Shown: positions 1 through 7,832 of the stretch, one piece after another
Numbering within the stretch: the stretch's first letter is position 1
Layout of the letters: each line of letters starts with the position of its first letter
From: an uncultured Frankiales bacterium
Lineage (GTDB): Bacteria > Actinomycetota > Actinomycetes > Mycobacteriales > SCTD01
Reading direction: 5' to 3'
DNA length: 15,254 bases
Assembly (NCBI GenBank): GCA_946479905.1
Contig: CAMLIA010000103.1
Location: forward strand, 1 to 15,254
Program-made: the position numbers and the translations under genes
Notes under the pieces: model-generated
Databases searched by the model: none
The model's input: only the letters and a program-made list of their open reading frames with translations
What the model was told of the DNA's origin: nothing

Positions 1-1308
1 CAGCCCCGCGCCGATGGAGGAGAAGGCGAGGACGGGCCGGCCGTCCTTGAGGACGATCGCGGGGTTCATCGAGTGGGGCAGCGGGTTGCCGGGGGCCACG
101 GCGGCGAGGAACGGCTGCTGGAAGCTCGCGGAGTCGGGGATGGAGATCCCGTCGACGAACAGACCCGTGTTGCCGAACGCCACCGTGTTGATGGTGTGGC
201 ACACGGCCGCCAGGTTGCCCTCGGGGTCAGCGGTGACGACGAAGTCGGAGTGGCTGCCCGGGCTGAACGCGGACGGCAGCGGTGCCTGGCCCGTCTCGCT
301 GATGACCTTGGCCAGGCGCGCGACGTGCTCGTCGCTCACCCGCTCCGAAGGAGGGACGTCGCGAAGGGTGTGGCCGGCACGGCTGACCTGCACCAGCAGG
401 TGAACGGCCTCGGCGTCGCTGTCGATGTCGCCCACGCGGAGCGCCTCGGCGGTCTTGAGACCCTCGACCAGTGCCGCCCCCGCCGAGTCGGGCTGCCCGA
501 CACCGTGCACCTCCGCCCCGAAGGCGATGCCGACCATCGGCTCGGACCAGATCGGCTGGTACGCGGTCAGGTCCGCCAGCGTGGCCTTGCCGCCCTCGCG
601 GCGGACCACGTCGACGAACTTCTCGGCCCACGCACCCTGGTACAGGTGGTCGATCCCTTCGGAGGCGACCTTGCGCAGGGTCGCGGCCAGCTCCGCCTGG
701 ACGAAGCGGTCACCGGCCTTGGGCACCGTCCCGTCGGGCAGCAGCGCAGCGCGCGCCTCCGGCGTGCGGGAGAGCACCGGCTCGCGCATGGCGATCATGT
801 TCGCGAGCGACTCACCCAGCGGCACCCCGTCGGCGATCCAGATGGCGGGCGCCAGCAGGTCGGCCCAGGGCAGCCGGCCGAAGCGCTGGTGGGCTGCCCA
901 GGCGCCCGCGAAGAACCCCGGCACCAGGGCAGTGCGGCCGCTGGGCTGCGGGGAGGCCGGGATGGACGCCGGGTCGGTCTCACCGGCGAAGGTGCGGTAG
1001 CCGGCGCTCAGGCTGACAGTGGTGGCGGTGGCGGCGTCGTAGTGGACCATCGACAGGATCCCGGCATAGCTCACCCAACAGCCCGCGGCCGCCGCGATCT
1101 GCGTGAAGGCGGTCACGAGTGCGGCATCGACCGCCGTACCCCCTGCCTCCAGGGCCTTGCGCCCCGCATAGGACGCGAGAGGGGAGGTCGAGGCGACGAC
1201 GCAGCTGTGCTCGAAACGGCCCGACGCGGGATCGTCGCGGAGCGACGAGGATCGCGCGAGCAGGCGCTCGACCTCGTCGGCGGGCCAGCTCCTCGGGTCC
1301 AGACTCAT
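1..1308 (-). CDS. GGT-fold (gamma-glutamyltransferase-like) Ntn hydrolase, divergent, 3' end cut off
   Basis: The minus-strand frame is open from ATG 1308 to the window edge, giving 436 codons. GGT proteins usually have 530-580 residues, so about 100 C-terminal residues lie outside. The start is chosen because a GGGAGGGAAC Shine-Dalgarno tract (1320-1311) sits just before it. Family landmarks are the GGTAVDAAL helix (residues 56-64), VPGFFAGAWAAHQRFG, and the small-subunit start region near residue 350 followed by FVVTADPEGN. At the autocleavage site the canonical TTH(Y/F)S reads SHSDF, so Ser352 occupies the position of the Thr nucleophile. The Arg of the DGREXAP motif and the Asp of the NNQMDDF motif, which bind the gamma-glutamyl group in E. 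coli Ggt, are absent. I see no signal peptide, so it is probably cytosolic, unlike periplasmic E. coli Ggt. The GGT fold is confident; gamma-glutamyl specificity is doubtful. It is transcribed divergently from the lyase operon and has a paralogue at 10404-12014. Confidence 0.85.
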   Translation of the reverse strand, partial: MSLDPRSWPADEVERLLARSSSLRDDPASGRFEHSCVVASTSPLASYAGRKALEAGGTAVDAALVTAFTQIAAAAGCWVSYAGILSMVHYDAATATTVSLSAGYRTFAGETDPASIPASPQPSGRTALVPGFFAGAWAAHQRFGRLPWADLLAPAIWIADGVPLGESLANMIAMREPVLSRTPEARAALLPDGTVPKAGDRFVQAELAATLRKVASEGIDHLYQGAWAEKFVDVVRREGGKATLADLTAYQPIWSEPMVGIAFGAEVHGVGQPDSAGAALVEGLKTAEALRVGDIDSDAEAVHLLVQVSRAGHTLRDVPPSERVSDEHVARLAKVISETGQAPLPSAFSPGSHSDFVVTADPEGNLAAVCHTINTVAFGNTGLFVDGISIPDSASFQQPFLAAVAPGNPLPHSMNPAIVLKDGRPVLAFSSIGAGL

Positions 1309-1508
1309 GGGTTCCCTCCCTTTCCGAACACGCTACGAAGCCGTCCCTCGCAGCGCACGAAGCACGCGATGAATCCCTGGGGGCCGCGCTTCGACCGCTG
1401 TCGAAGGGCGTCCCGGGATGGGGGTCGCTCGGGCTGTCGAAGCGGCTCTCCTGCTTTTCCGACACAGGTCGGTCGTCTCCAAGAGCGCTTCCTGGGACGT
1501 TTGATCTC
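1309..1508. promoter_or_regulatory. Divergent intergenic region with repeated GTCGAAG half-sites
   Basis: This 200-bp gap between two divergent genes must hold both promoters. GTCGAAG occurs three times in 54 bp: inverted at 1389-1395 and direct at 1400-1406 and 1436-1442. The two direct copies sit inside an identical 10-mer, GCTGTCGAAG (1397-1406 and 1433-1442). The first two copies form a CTTCGA-N6-TCGAAG dyad (1389-1406). A second dyad, CCGAC-N4-GTCGG, lies at 1459-1472. A weak minus-strand -10-like TAGCGT (1335-1330) precedes the GGT-like gene, but no good -35 is visible. Binding by a regulator is inference; no regulator gene is in the window. Confidence 0.4.
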
Positions 1509-2717
1509 ATGCCTCTGAAGACCACCCGTGCGGCCGCGGCGCTCTTCCCGCCCGTCCACCCCACGCTGGGAGACGTGCCGGTCTTCGTGCGCTCCTACGG
1601 CCTGGTGAAGGCTGCCGCAGCCCGGGCCAACGGAACAGCGGGTGTGCTGGACCCCGCCGTCGCCCGCGCCGTCGAGGAGGCCGCGCTCGGGCTGTACCTC
1701 GCCGAGGCGCCCGAGCTGCTCGCGCTGCCGATCATCCAGGGCGGCGGTGGCACGGCCACCAACCTCGCGGTGAACGAGGCCGTCGCGGCGCAGGCAACCG
1801 TGCTGCTGGGGTCAGCGGTGCACCCGATCGACCACGTCAACCGGTCGCAGTCGACCAATGACACCTACCCGACGGCGATGGCGCTGACGCTGCTCGAGCT
1901 CTGCGCGGGCGCCGATGCGCAGCTCGACCGACTCGTCGCTGCGCTGGTGCGCCAGGGCGATCGGCACCAGGGCCTGCAGCGCCTAGGGCGCACCTGCCTG
2001 CAGGACGCGCTGCCCGTCGAGGTCGCCCAGACCCATCGCGCCCAGGCGAACGGCATCGAGCGCTGCCGGCTCGAGCTCGCGCGCGTCGCCGAGGAGCTCC
2101 TGCACGTGCCCCTCGGCGGCACCGCTGTCGGGACCGGGTTCGGAGCGCCCGAGGGCTGGGGTGCGACGGCGGTGGCTGAGCTGGCGGCCCTGTCGGGTCG
2201 GCCGCTCCAGCCGTCGGCCGACCGGCTCGATGCCTTTCAGCACCTGGACGGCTACGCCGCCGTGGCCGCCGCGGTCACCCGCGTCGCACTCGTCCTCGGA
2301 AAGATCGCCGCCGACCTGAGGCTGCTCTCCTCGGGGCCGGTCGCGGGGTTCGGCGAGCTCCGGCTGCCTGCCCTGCTGCCCGGGTCCTCGATCATGCCCG
2401 GCAAGGTCAATCCGGTCGTCCCCGAGCTGGTCATCCAGTACTGCTTCCGCATCCGAGGCGCCGCGCACACGGTCGAGCTGGCGGTCGGTGCCGGTGAGCT
2501 GGAGCTCAACGTCTGGGAGCCCGTCATCGTCGCGGAGCTGACGACGGCCCTGACGCTGCTCACGGAGGCGGCGCGCGTCCTGTCCGACAAGTGCGTCGAC
2601 GGCCTCGAGTGGGACAGTGCGCGACTCGCGCAGCACCTCGAGGGCTCCTTCGGTCCCCGGATCGAGGTCGCGCTCCAGTCCGGTTACGACCTCGCCGCCG
2701 CCCTCGAACGACCGTGA
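1509..2717 (+). CDS. Short aspartase/fumarase-superfamily lyase (aspartate ammonia-lyase-like)
   Basis: The product has 402 residues. It shows the superfamily landmarks of bacterial aspartases: QGGGGTATNLAVNE, DHVNRSQSTNDTYPTA, LGRTCLQDALP (159-169), GGTAVGTGFGAPEGW and the catalytic loop GSSIMPGKVNP (292-302). Ser293 matches the general base, with Lys299 and Asn301 matching the substrate-binding residues of Bacillus AspB. Expected chemistry is reversible elimination from an aspartate-like C4 acid to a fumarate-like product. Against AspB (about 468 residues) it lacks about 25 N-terminal residues (the YYGVxT segment) and about 60 C-terminal residues (the third domain). In-frame sequence upstream of ATG 1509 holds nothing aspartase-like, so I use this ATG, although its Shine-Dalgarno (GGGAC, about 1494) is weak. 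Position 163 is Cys, where AspB has His188 and E. coli AspA has Gln. It is first of a three-gene operon, 19 nt before the next gene. Substrate could be a modified aspartate. Confidence 0.85.
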   Translation: MPLKTTRAAAALFPPVHPTLGDVPVFVRSYGLVKAAAARANGTAGVLDPAVARAVEEAALGLYLAEAPELLALPIIQGGGGTATNLAVNEAVAAQATVLLGSAVHPIDHVNRSQSTNDTYPTAMALTLLELCAGADAQLDRLVAALVRQGDRHQGLQRLGRTCLQDALPVEVAQTHRAQANGIERCRLELARVAEELLHVPLGGTAVGTGFGAPEGWGATAVAELAALSGRPLQPSADRLDAFQHLDGYAAVAAAVTRVALVLGKIAADLRLLSSGPVAGFGELRLPALLPGSSIMPGKVNPVVPELVIQYCFRIRGAAHTVELAVGAGELELNVWEPVIVAELTTALTLLTEAARVLSDKCVDGLEWDSARLAQHLEGSFGPRIEVALQSGYDLAAALERP

Positions 2718-2736
2718 CCCAGAGAGGCAGCCGCAC

Positions 2737-3957
2737 ATGGCTCTGAGCTACGACCCGCGTCTCGGCCCGTACGCCGTGGGTGTCGTCGACGGTGAGGTCG
2801 TCGACACCCACTACCCGCCCATCCGCGAGGCAGAGGCGGCTGGGCGCCGGCTGCTGCTGCGTGCCTGGTACCCGGCGCTCGCCGAGGGGCCACCCCGTGG
2901 CTACCTGGACGACGGCGACGAGGACCTCGTCCGGGCGTTCTTCGACAACGCGTCCGGGCTGCTGCCCGTCGGCTGGCTCGACGAGCTCCGTGCGGTGACC
3001 ACGTACAGCTCCGTCGGCGCGGTTCCGGCTGAGGGTCGCTTCCCGACGCTGCTGTACTCGCACGGCGCTCTGAGCTGGGTCGGGCAGAACACCCCCCTCA
3101 TGGAGCACCTCGCCAGCCAAGGCTATGTCGTCCTCAGCATCGGGCACTCCCGCGAGGCGGCGGCCGTGCGCGCGAGGGACGGTGCCGTCCAGCCGAGCGA
3201 TCCCGCGTTTCTGGCAGCCATGACCAGCCAGGCGGCGGCGAGCGCCGCGGCGAAGCTGGCGGGCTCACCCGCGGACCGGCTCGCGGCGACCAGGCAGAGC
3301 ATCGAGAGCGGGCCGGTCACGCGCTGGGCGCAGCGCTGGGTCGACGACCAGCGCGCGGTCCTCGACGCGCTCGCGTCGGGACGCGTGACGGGACCCGCCG
3401 CCGACCTCGTCGCCACCTGCGACCTGGACCGGGTCGGCGTGCTCGGCATGTCCTTCGGCGGAGCCGCTGCGGTCTCCGCTGCGCAGCAGGACAAGCGGGT
3501 GAAGGCGGTCGTGAACATCGACGGCGGGCAGTTCCTCGACGACGTCCTCGACACCGACATCCGGCTGCCGCTGCTCTACCTCAGCCACGACTTCCTCGCG
3601 GCGCTGAGGGCCAAGGGCTTCGCACCTGAGGGGGAGCTGTCCATCCAGGACCACAACGAGTTCTTCTACGAGCCGGTCAGCAGTCTCGGGCAGCGCACGG
3701 ACATCCACCGCCTGCGCATCGCGGGCGTCGCGCACATGGAGCTGACCGACCTCGCGCTCCTGCCTGTCGAGGAGCGGCGGGCCGTCTTCGCCGACGGCGG
3801 CAGCCACGACGGGCAGCGCATCGTGGACATCCTCAACGTGCTGACGGCGGGCTACTTCGACCAGGTCCTGCGCGGCGAGGACAACGGCTTCCCGGCCGCT
3901 CAGCTCGCGGACCTGCCCGAGGTGTCGGCGCTCGACCTGTCGGTGCTCCGTGGCTGA
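2737..3957 (+). CDS. Alpha/beta hydrolase, PAF-acetylhydrolase-like
   Basis: The product has 406 residues and a classical alpha/beta-hydrolase layout. An oxyanion-hole region FPTLLYSHG is followed by the nucleophile elbow GMSFGG (Ser239), a likely acid at Asp262 (VVNIDGG) and His333 (AGVAHMEL). An opening of LGPYAVGV, then LLLRAWYP before the core, and the length resemble the bacterial branch of the platelet-activating-factor acetylhydrolase/dienelactone-hydrolase-like group. These enzymes cleave short acyl esters or amides. There is no signal peptide, so it is probably cytosolic. It starts 19 nt after the lyase stop, with GAGAGG at 2722-2727 as ribosome binding site, and its end overlaps the S9 peptidase start, so the three genes are probably co-translated. 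The family call is firm; the substrate is unknown. Context suggests action on the same compound as the adjacent peptidase. Confidence 0.85.
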   Translation: MALSYDPRLGPYAVGVVDGEVVDTHYPPIREAEAAGRRLLLRAWYPALAEGPPRGYLDDGDEDLVRAFFDNASGLLPVGWLDELRAVTTYSSVGAVPAEGRFPTLLYSHGALSWVGQNTPLMEHLASQGYVVLSIGHSREAAAVRARDGAVQPSDPAFLAAMTSQAAASAAAKLAGSPADRLAATRQSIESGPVTRWAQRWVDDQRAVLDALASGRVTGPAADLVATCDLDRVGVLGMSFGGAAAVSAAQQDKRVKAVVNIDGGQFLDDVLDTDIRLPLLYLSHDFLAALRAKGFAPEGELSIQDHNEFFYEPVSSLGQRTDIHRLRIAGVAHMELTDLALLPVEERRAVFADGGSHDGQRIVDILNVLTAGYFDQVLRGEDNGFPAAQLADLPEVSALDLSVLRG

Positions 3958-6187
3958 GATCCGCACGCCGCTGACGACGGCCGACCGCTACGCGAACGTG
4001 GCTGCGCTGTGGCCGGCGAACCTGCTCGCCGAGATGGGGAACTACGCGCCCGACGTCGTGTGGGTCGACGAGACGCACGTGGGCTACGGCGACGTGGTCG
4101 TGGACGTCCTGAGCGGTGCGCGCCGACCTGTGACCGAGGCAGATGACGTCCCGCCGTGGGCGCCGCCGCCGCTGACCGTCTGCGAGGGCGCGGCCCCGCC
4201 AGCGCTGGTCACGTCGCCGGACGGGACCTGGTCGGTCGGTCAGGTGGACGGCAACCTCACCCTCGTCGCCGAGGGCGTGACGAGCGTCGTCACCGACGAC
4301 GGGTCGCCTCTCGACGGCTACGGCCTCTACTACGGCAACTGGCGCGCTGGCCACGTGCCTCGCAGCCGGCATGACGGTGACCTGCCGCCGTTCGAGGCGC
4401 ACTGGGCGCCCGACTCGAGCCGGGTCATCGTCCCGAGGGTCGACCTGCGGCACGTGCAGCCCTACCCGTTCCTGGAGACCGCGCCGCTCGACGGGACCTT
4501 CCGGCCGATCGTGCACGCCCCACGGTTCCCCCTGACCGGCGAGGAACCGGCCGGCCTCACGTGGTACTGCTTCGACCGCACGGGCGGCTCGGTGCGGCTG
4601 GACCTGCCCGAGGACCTGCTGTTCCTGCACCAGGACCTGACGCCGCTGCGCAGCCTCCGCTTCTCGAGCGACGGCACCCACGCCTACGTCGTCGCGCACG
4701 GTGCGGGGATGCGCTCGGCGTACCTGCTCGACGTCGACCTCGAGACCGGCAGCTCGACGGTCGTCCTCACCGAGTCGCGCCACCCGCGGATGGAGCTCAG
4801 CACCAGCTCCTACCGGCCTCCGAACGTCTTCGTCCTCGGCGATCTCGAGCGGGTCGTCTGGTTCAGCCAGCGCGACGGGTGGGGCCACCTCTACCTCTAC
4901 GACGGCCAGGGCCGGCTGCTCAACCAGATCACGTCGGGCGACTGGACCGTGCGAGACGTGCTCCGCTGCGACGACGAGTGGCTCTACTTCACCGGCTCCG
5001 GGCGCGACCTCGAGAACCCCTACCTGCGAAGCCTCTACCGCGTCAGGTACGACGGCGCCGATCTCACGCTGCTCTCTCCTGAGGACGCCGACTGCGAGCT
5101 CGACCCCTCAGCGGGTGTGCTCATCGGCAGCGTGGGCGGCAAGGGCGACTTCCTCAGCCCTGCAGGCGATCTCGTCGTCTACCGCTGCTCGACCGTGTCG
5201 ACGCCTCCCCAGGTGGTCGTCCGGTCTGCGGTCGACGGGTCTCTGGTGCGGGTGCTCGAGACCGCCGAGCCTCCGGCGGGTTACCGTCCGCCGCGCGAGG
5301 TGGTCCTCAAGGCCGCTGACGGGTCGACGGACCTCTACGGCCTGCTCTACCTCCCCCCGGACTTCGACCCGGCCGCGTCGTACCCGGTGATCGTCTACCA
5401 GTACGCCAGCCCGCTGCTCGCCGCCACCCCGCGGACGTACGCCGACGCCATCAGGGGAGGGCCGGGGCTCGGCAGCGCCGCGGCGTACGCCGCGCTCGGC
5501 GCGGTCTGCTTGACCCTCGACGCCCGAGGGACGACGGGTCGATCGGCGGCGTTCGCCGAGCACGGCTACGGCGCGCTCAACCTCATCGGCCTCGACGACT
5601 ACGTCGCGGCGATCAGGCAGCTCGGCGAGCAGCACGAGTTCGTGGACGCCGCGAGGGTCGCGATCGCGGGTGGCTCCTACGGCGGCTTCACCGTGCTCCG
5701 CGCGATGATCGAGTACCCGGAGGTGTTCACCGTCGGGCTGTGTGACGCGCCCATGGCGATCCCTCACCTGATGTACCCCGACTACCACTGGGAGGCCTAC
5801 CACGGAGAGCCGTCCTATGACGGCTCGTCGCGGCGGCCGCACGACCGGGCGGTGCCCGACAACTTCGGCCCGCTCAACGCCTTGGAGCAGGTCGACCGGG
5901 TCGAGGGTCGTCTGCTCATCGGGGTCGGCGAGCTGGACGAGAACTGCCCGCCCGGGAACGTGATGCCCTTCGTCCGCGCCGCGCACGACCTCGACAAGGA
6001 CGTCGACCTGCTCTACGTGCCCGGCTCGAGCCACTACACCTACGGCCGGACGAGGTACGTGATCCGTCGTCACCTCGACTTCCTCACCCAGCACCTGCTG
6101 GGCCTCACCCCACCCGCGCGGCCGGATCTGAGCGCCATCCCTCAGGCCCCCGAGCCGGCGATCCGGATGGCGCCCTCGCCGTGGTGA
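3950..6187 (+). CDS. S9 family serine peptidase (DPP4-like beta-propeller plus prolyl-oligopeptidase domain)
   Basis: The product has 745 residues. The N-terminal two-thirds is a DPPIV_N-type propeller, clearest at WFSQRDGWGHLYLYD (304-318) and repeated strand motifs such as RFSSDGTHAYVV. The C-terminal peptidase domain (about 500-720) carries the triad Ser576 (GGSYGGF), Asp663 (GELDENCPPGN) and His695 (GSSHYTYG). Family members remove dipeptides or cleave short peptides. I do not find the double-Glu motif that anchors the free N-terminus in true DPP4/DPP8 enzymes, so dipeptidyl-peptidase activity is uncertain. The GTG start at 3950 overlaps the upstream stop by 8 nt and lacks its own clear Shine-Dalgarno, which fits translational coupling. 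There is no signal peptide, so peptide processing is probably in the cytosol. Length is normal for the family and the gene looks intact. Confidence 0.93.
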   Translation: MAEIRTPLTTADRYANVAALWPANLLAEMGNYAPDVVWVDETHVGYGDVVVDVLSGARRPVTEADDVPPWAPPPLTVCEGAAPPALVTSPDGTWSVGQVDGNLTLVAEGVTSVVTDDGSPLDGYGLYYGNWRAGHVPRSRHDGDLPPFEAHWAPDSSRVIVPRVDLRHVQPYPFLETAPLDGTFRPIVHAPRFPLTGEEPAGLTWYCFDRTGGSVRLDLPEDLLFLHQDLTPLRSLRFSSDGTHAYVVAHGAGMRSAYLLDVDLETGSSTVVLTESRHPRMELSTSSYRPPNVFVLGDLERVVWFSQRDGWGHLYLYDGQGRLLNQITSGDWTVRDVLRCDDEWLYFTGSGRDLENPYLRSLYRVRYDGADLTLLSPEDADCELDPSAGVLIGSVGGKGDFLSPAGDLVVYRCSTVSTPPQVVVRSAVDGSLVRVLETAEPPAGYRPPREVVLKAADGSTDLYGLLYLPPDFDPAASYPVIVYQYASPLLAATPRTYADAIRGGPGLGSAAAYAALGAVCLTLDARGTTGRSAAFAEHGYGALNLIGLDDYVAAIRQLGEQHEFVDAARVAIAGGSYGGFTVLRAMIEYPEVFTVGLCDAPMAIPHLMYPDYHWEAYHGEPSYDGSSRRPHDRAVPDNFGPLNALEQVDRVEGRLLIGVGELDENCPPGNVMPFVRAAHDLDKDVDLLYVPGSSHYTYGRTRYVIRRHLDFLTQHLLGLTPPARPDLSAIPQAPEPAIRMAPSPW

Positions 6188-6294
6188 CCGGCTGTAGCGC
6201 CGCCCCGGCCGTTCTTTCAACCGGCGTCGAACGACTTTCCGGGCTCCCCACAGAAGGATGGGACTCTCCACCCCCGACACGTGGAGGCACATCC
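6188..6294 (+). promoter_or_regulatory. Leader of the binding-protein gene, with strong Shine-Dalgarno
   Basis: This 107-bp gap separates the peptidase operon from the lipoprotein gene. It holds a good ribosome binding site, GGAGG (6283-6287), 7 nt before ATG 6295, and one CGTCGAA element at 6225-6231 resembling the half-sites upstream of the lyase and of the second GGT-like gene. I see no convincing -35/-10 pair and no terminator with a T tract. Confidence 0.4.
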
Positions 6295-7824
6295 ATGCGT
6301 GCTCGAGCTCGCGGTCCCCTGGGTGCACCGCCGGTGCGCAGGGCCCTCCTCGCGGCCGTCTGCGTCGGGGTGATGGTCGTGATCGCCGGCTGTGGCACCA
6401 CGGTCAGCGGCAGCGCCCTCGACGGCGCCCTGCAGAACGGTGGCGATCAAGGCCTGTCCGCGCCCGGCACCTCGGGCACGGACGGCCCGTCCACGGGCCT
6501 CCCGCAGGGGACGACCGGTGACACCGGTACGACGGGGCTGGGCTCCGGTGGGACCGGGTCCTCGACCGGTGCGAACCCCTCAGCCCCGGGCGTCTCGGGT
6601 GCGGGGAGCTCCGGCGGGCCGGACGTGCCCGTCGTCGGGACCTCCAAGAAGTCGCCGGTCGTGGTGGGCGTGATCACGAGCGGCAACACCGGCGCCTATG
6701 CCAGCTCTCTCGGCGTCAACGCGAACTTCGGGGATCAGCGCAAGCAGGCCCAGGCGGTGGCGGACTACGTCAACGCCCACGGCGGGATCCAGGGCCACCC
6801 GATCAAGCTCACCTTCTACGACTACAACACCAGCGCCGGCGGGCCGGGGAACGCGCAGGCAGCCTGCGCCGCCTTCACCCAGGACCAGCACGCCTTCGCT
6901 GCCATCGGCATCGCCGGCATGGACGACTCCTACCACGCCTGCGCCGCCAAGAAGGGCCTGTTCGTCCTGAGTGACGCCGACATCAAGAGCAGTGCCTTCT
7001 TCCGCCGCTACCCCACGACGATCGCCATCAGCGAGGCGGAGATCGCCCGCAAGTACGCCGCGATGGTCTTCGCCTTCCACCAGGAGGGCTTCTTCACCAA
7101 GGGCGCGAAGATCGGGCTGCTCTACACCGACGACATCAACGACGAGCAGGGCATCGCGAACGGCATGAAGCCGGCCCTGGCGAAGCTGGGGCTGAAGGCC
7201 GCCGACGAGATCGTGCTCAACAACACCGACCCGCAGGCCTACTACTCCGCCATCAGCAGCGCCGCGCTGAAGTTCCGCGCCGACGGCATCACCCATGTGC
7301 TCTTCGGGCGGGCGGCAGCGTGGTTGTTCGACCAGACCGCGGCGCAGCAGCAGTACTACCCCAAGATGGGCATCGACTCTCGGCAGTCCCCGGGCCTGTT
7401 CATGCAGTCCGCCGCTCCCGCCTCTGAGCTGGTCAACACGTGGGGGTTCGGCTACCAGCCGGTGCAGGACGTCGACGCCAGCCACGACCCGGGACCGGTC
7501 AGCGATCGGCAGAAGCTGTGCACCACCATCCTCAAGGCCGCCGGGCAGGCGGGGACGGGCACGGGGCTGGCTGCTTCCCTGATGCTCTGCGACGAGCTGT
7601 TCTTCGCCCGTGACGCCCTTGCCGGGCAGCCGGACATCAGCAAGGCCTCGCTGCTGCGTGGCGTGGCCGCCCTGGGGAGCGGCTACCGCTCGACGCTGAC
7701 GTTCAGCACCCAGTTCAGTGCGGTGCGGCACGACGGCCCCCAGAGCTACCGGCCGCTGCGCTTCAGCACGAGCTGCTCCTGCTTCCAGTACGTCGGGCCC
7801 GCCCGGCCGTTCCCGACAGGGTGA
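6295..7824 (+). CDS. ABC transporter substrate-binding lipoprotein (branched-chain amino acid/amide type)
   Basis: The product has 509 residues. It starts with a basic stretch and a hydrophobic core ending in a lipobox VIAGC, so Cys33 would be lipidated and the protein tethered outside the membrane. Residues about 34-115 form a low-complexity linker rich in Gly, Ser, Thr and Pro. The rest matches a type I periplasmic-binding fold of the Leu/Ile/Val-binding class: VVVGVITSGNTGAYA, a stretch ending YVNAHGGIQGHPIKL, then ACAAFTQDQHAFAAIG. Such proteins bind amino acids, amides or aromatic acids and deliver them to LivHMGF-type permeases. No permease or ATPase gene is in the window, so it is an orphan here. 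ATG 6295 is chosen because it follows GGAGG at 7 nt and puts the signal peptide at the N-terminus. An esterase gene follows after 8 nt. The ligand is unknown; neighbours suggest an amide- or peptide-like molecule. Confidence 0.9.
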   Translation: MRARARGPLGAPPVRRALLAAVCVGVMVVIAGCGTTVSGSALDGALQNGGDQGLSAPGTSGTDGPSTGLPQGTTGDTGTTGLGSGGTGSSTGANPSAPGVSGAGSSGGPDVPVVGTSKKSPVVVGVITSGNTGAYASSLGVNANFGDQRKQAQAVADYVNAHGGIQGHPIKLTFYDYNTSAGGPGNAQAACAAFTQDQHAFAAIGIAGMDDSYHACAAKKGLFVLSDADIKSSAFFRRYPTTIAISEAEIARKYAAMVFAFHQEGFFTKGAKIGLLYTDDINDEQGIANGMKPALAKLGLKAADEIVLNNTDPQAYYSAISSAALKFRADGITHVLFGRAAAWLFDQTAAQQQYYPKMGIDSRQSPGLFMQSAAPASELVNTWGFGYQPVQDVDASHDPGPVSDRQKLCTTILKAAGQAGTGTGLAASLMLCDELFFARDALAGQPDISKASLLRGVAALGSGYRSTLTFSTQFSAVRHDGPQSYRPLRFSTSCSCFQYVGPARPFPTG

Positions 7825-7827
7825 TCC
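7820..7827 (+). promoter_or_regulatory. Ribosome binding site matching the 16S 3' end; decides the esterase start
   Basis: GGTGATCC is an exact complement of the conserved bases near the 3' end of bacterial 16S rRNA. It lies 5 nt before ATG 7833 and overlaps the stop codon of the upstream lipoprotein gene. The alternative GTG at 7821 lies inside this element and has no Shine-Dalgarno of its own. Confidence 0.55.
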
Positions 7828-7832
7828 CAGCG

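Noticed and set aside
1119..1508. Upstream extension of the lyase frame to an ATG at 1119
   Set aside because: It would run antisense through the GGT-like gene and shows no similarity to aspartase N-termini. ATG 1509 matches the beginning of recognisable homology.
73..1518. A 481-codon plus-strand open frame over the left end
   Set aside because: The minus strand encodes a GGT-fold protein across the same bases; the plus-strand translation resembles nothing and runs into the intergenic region.
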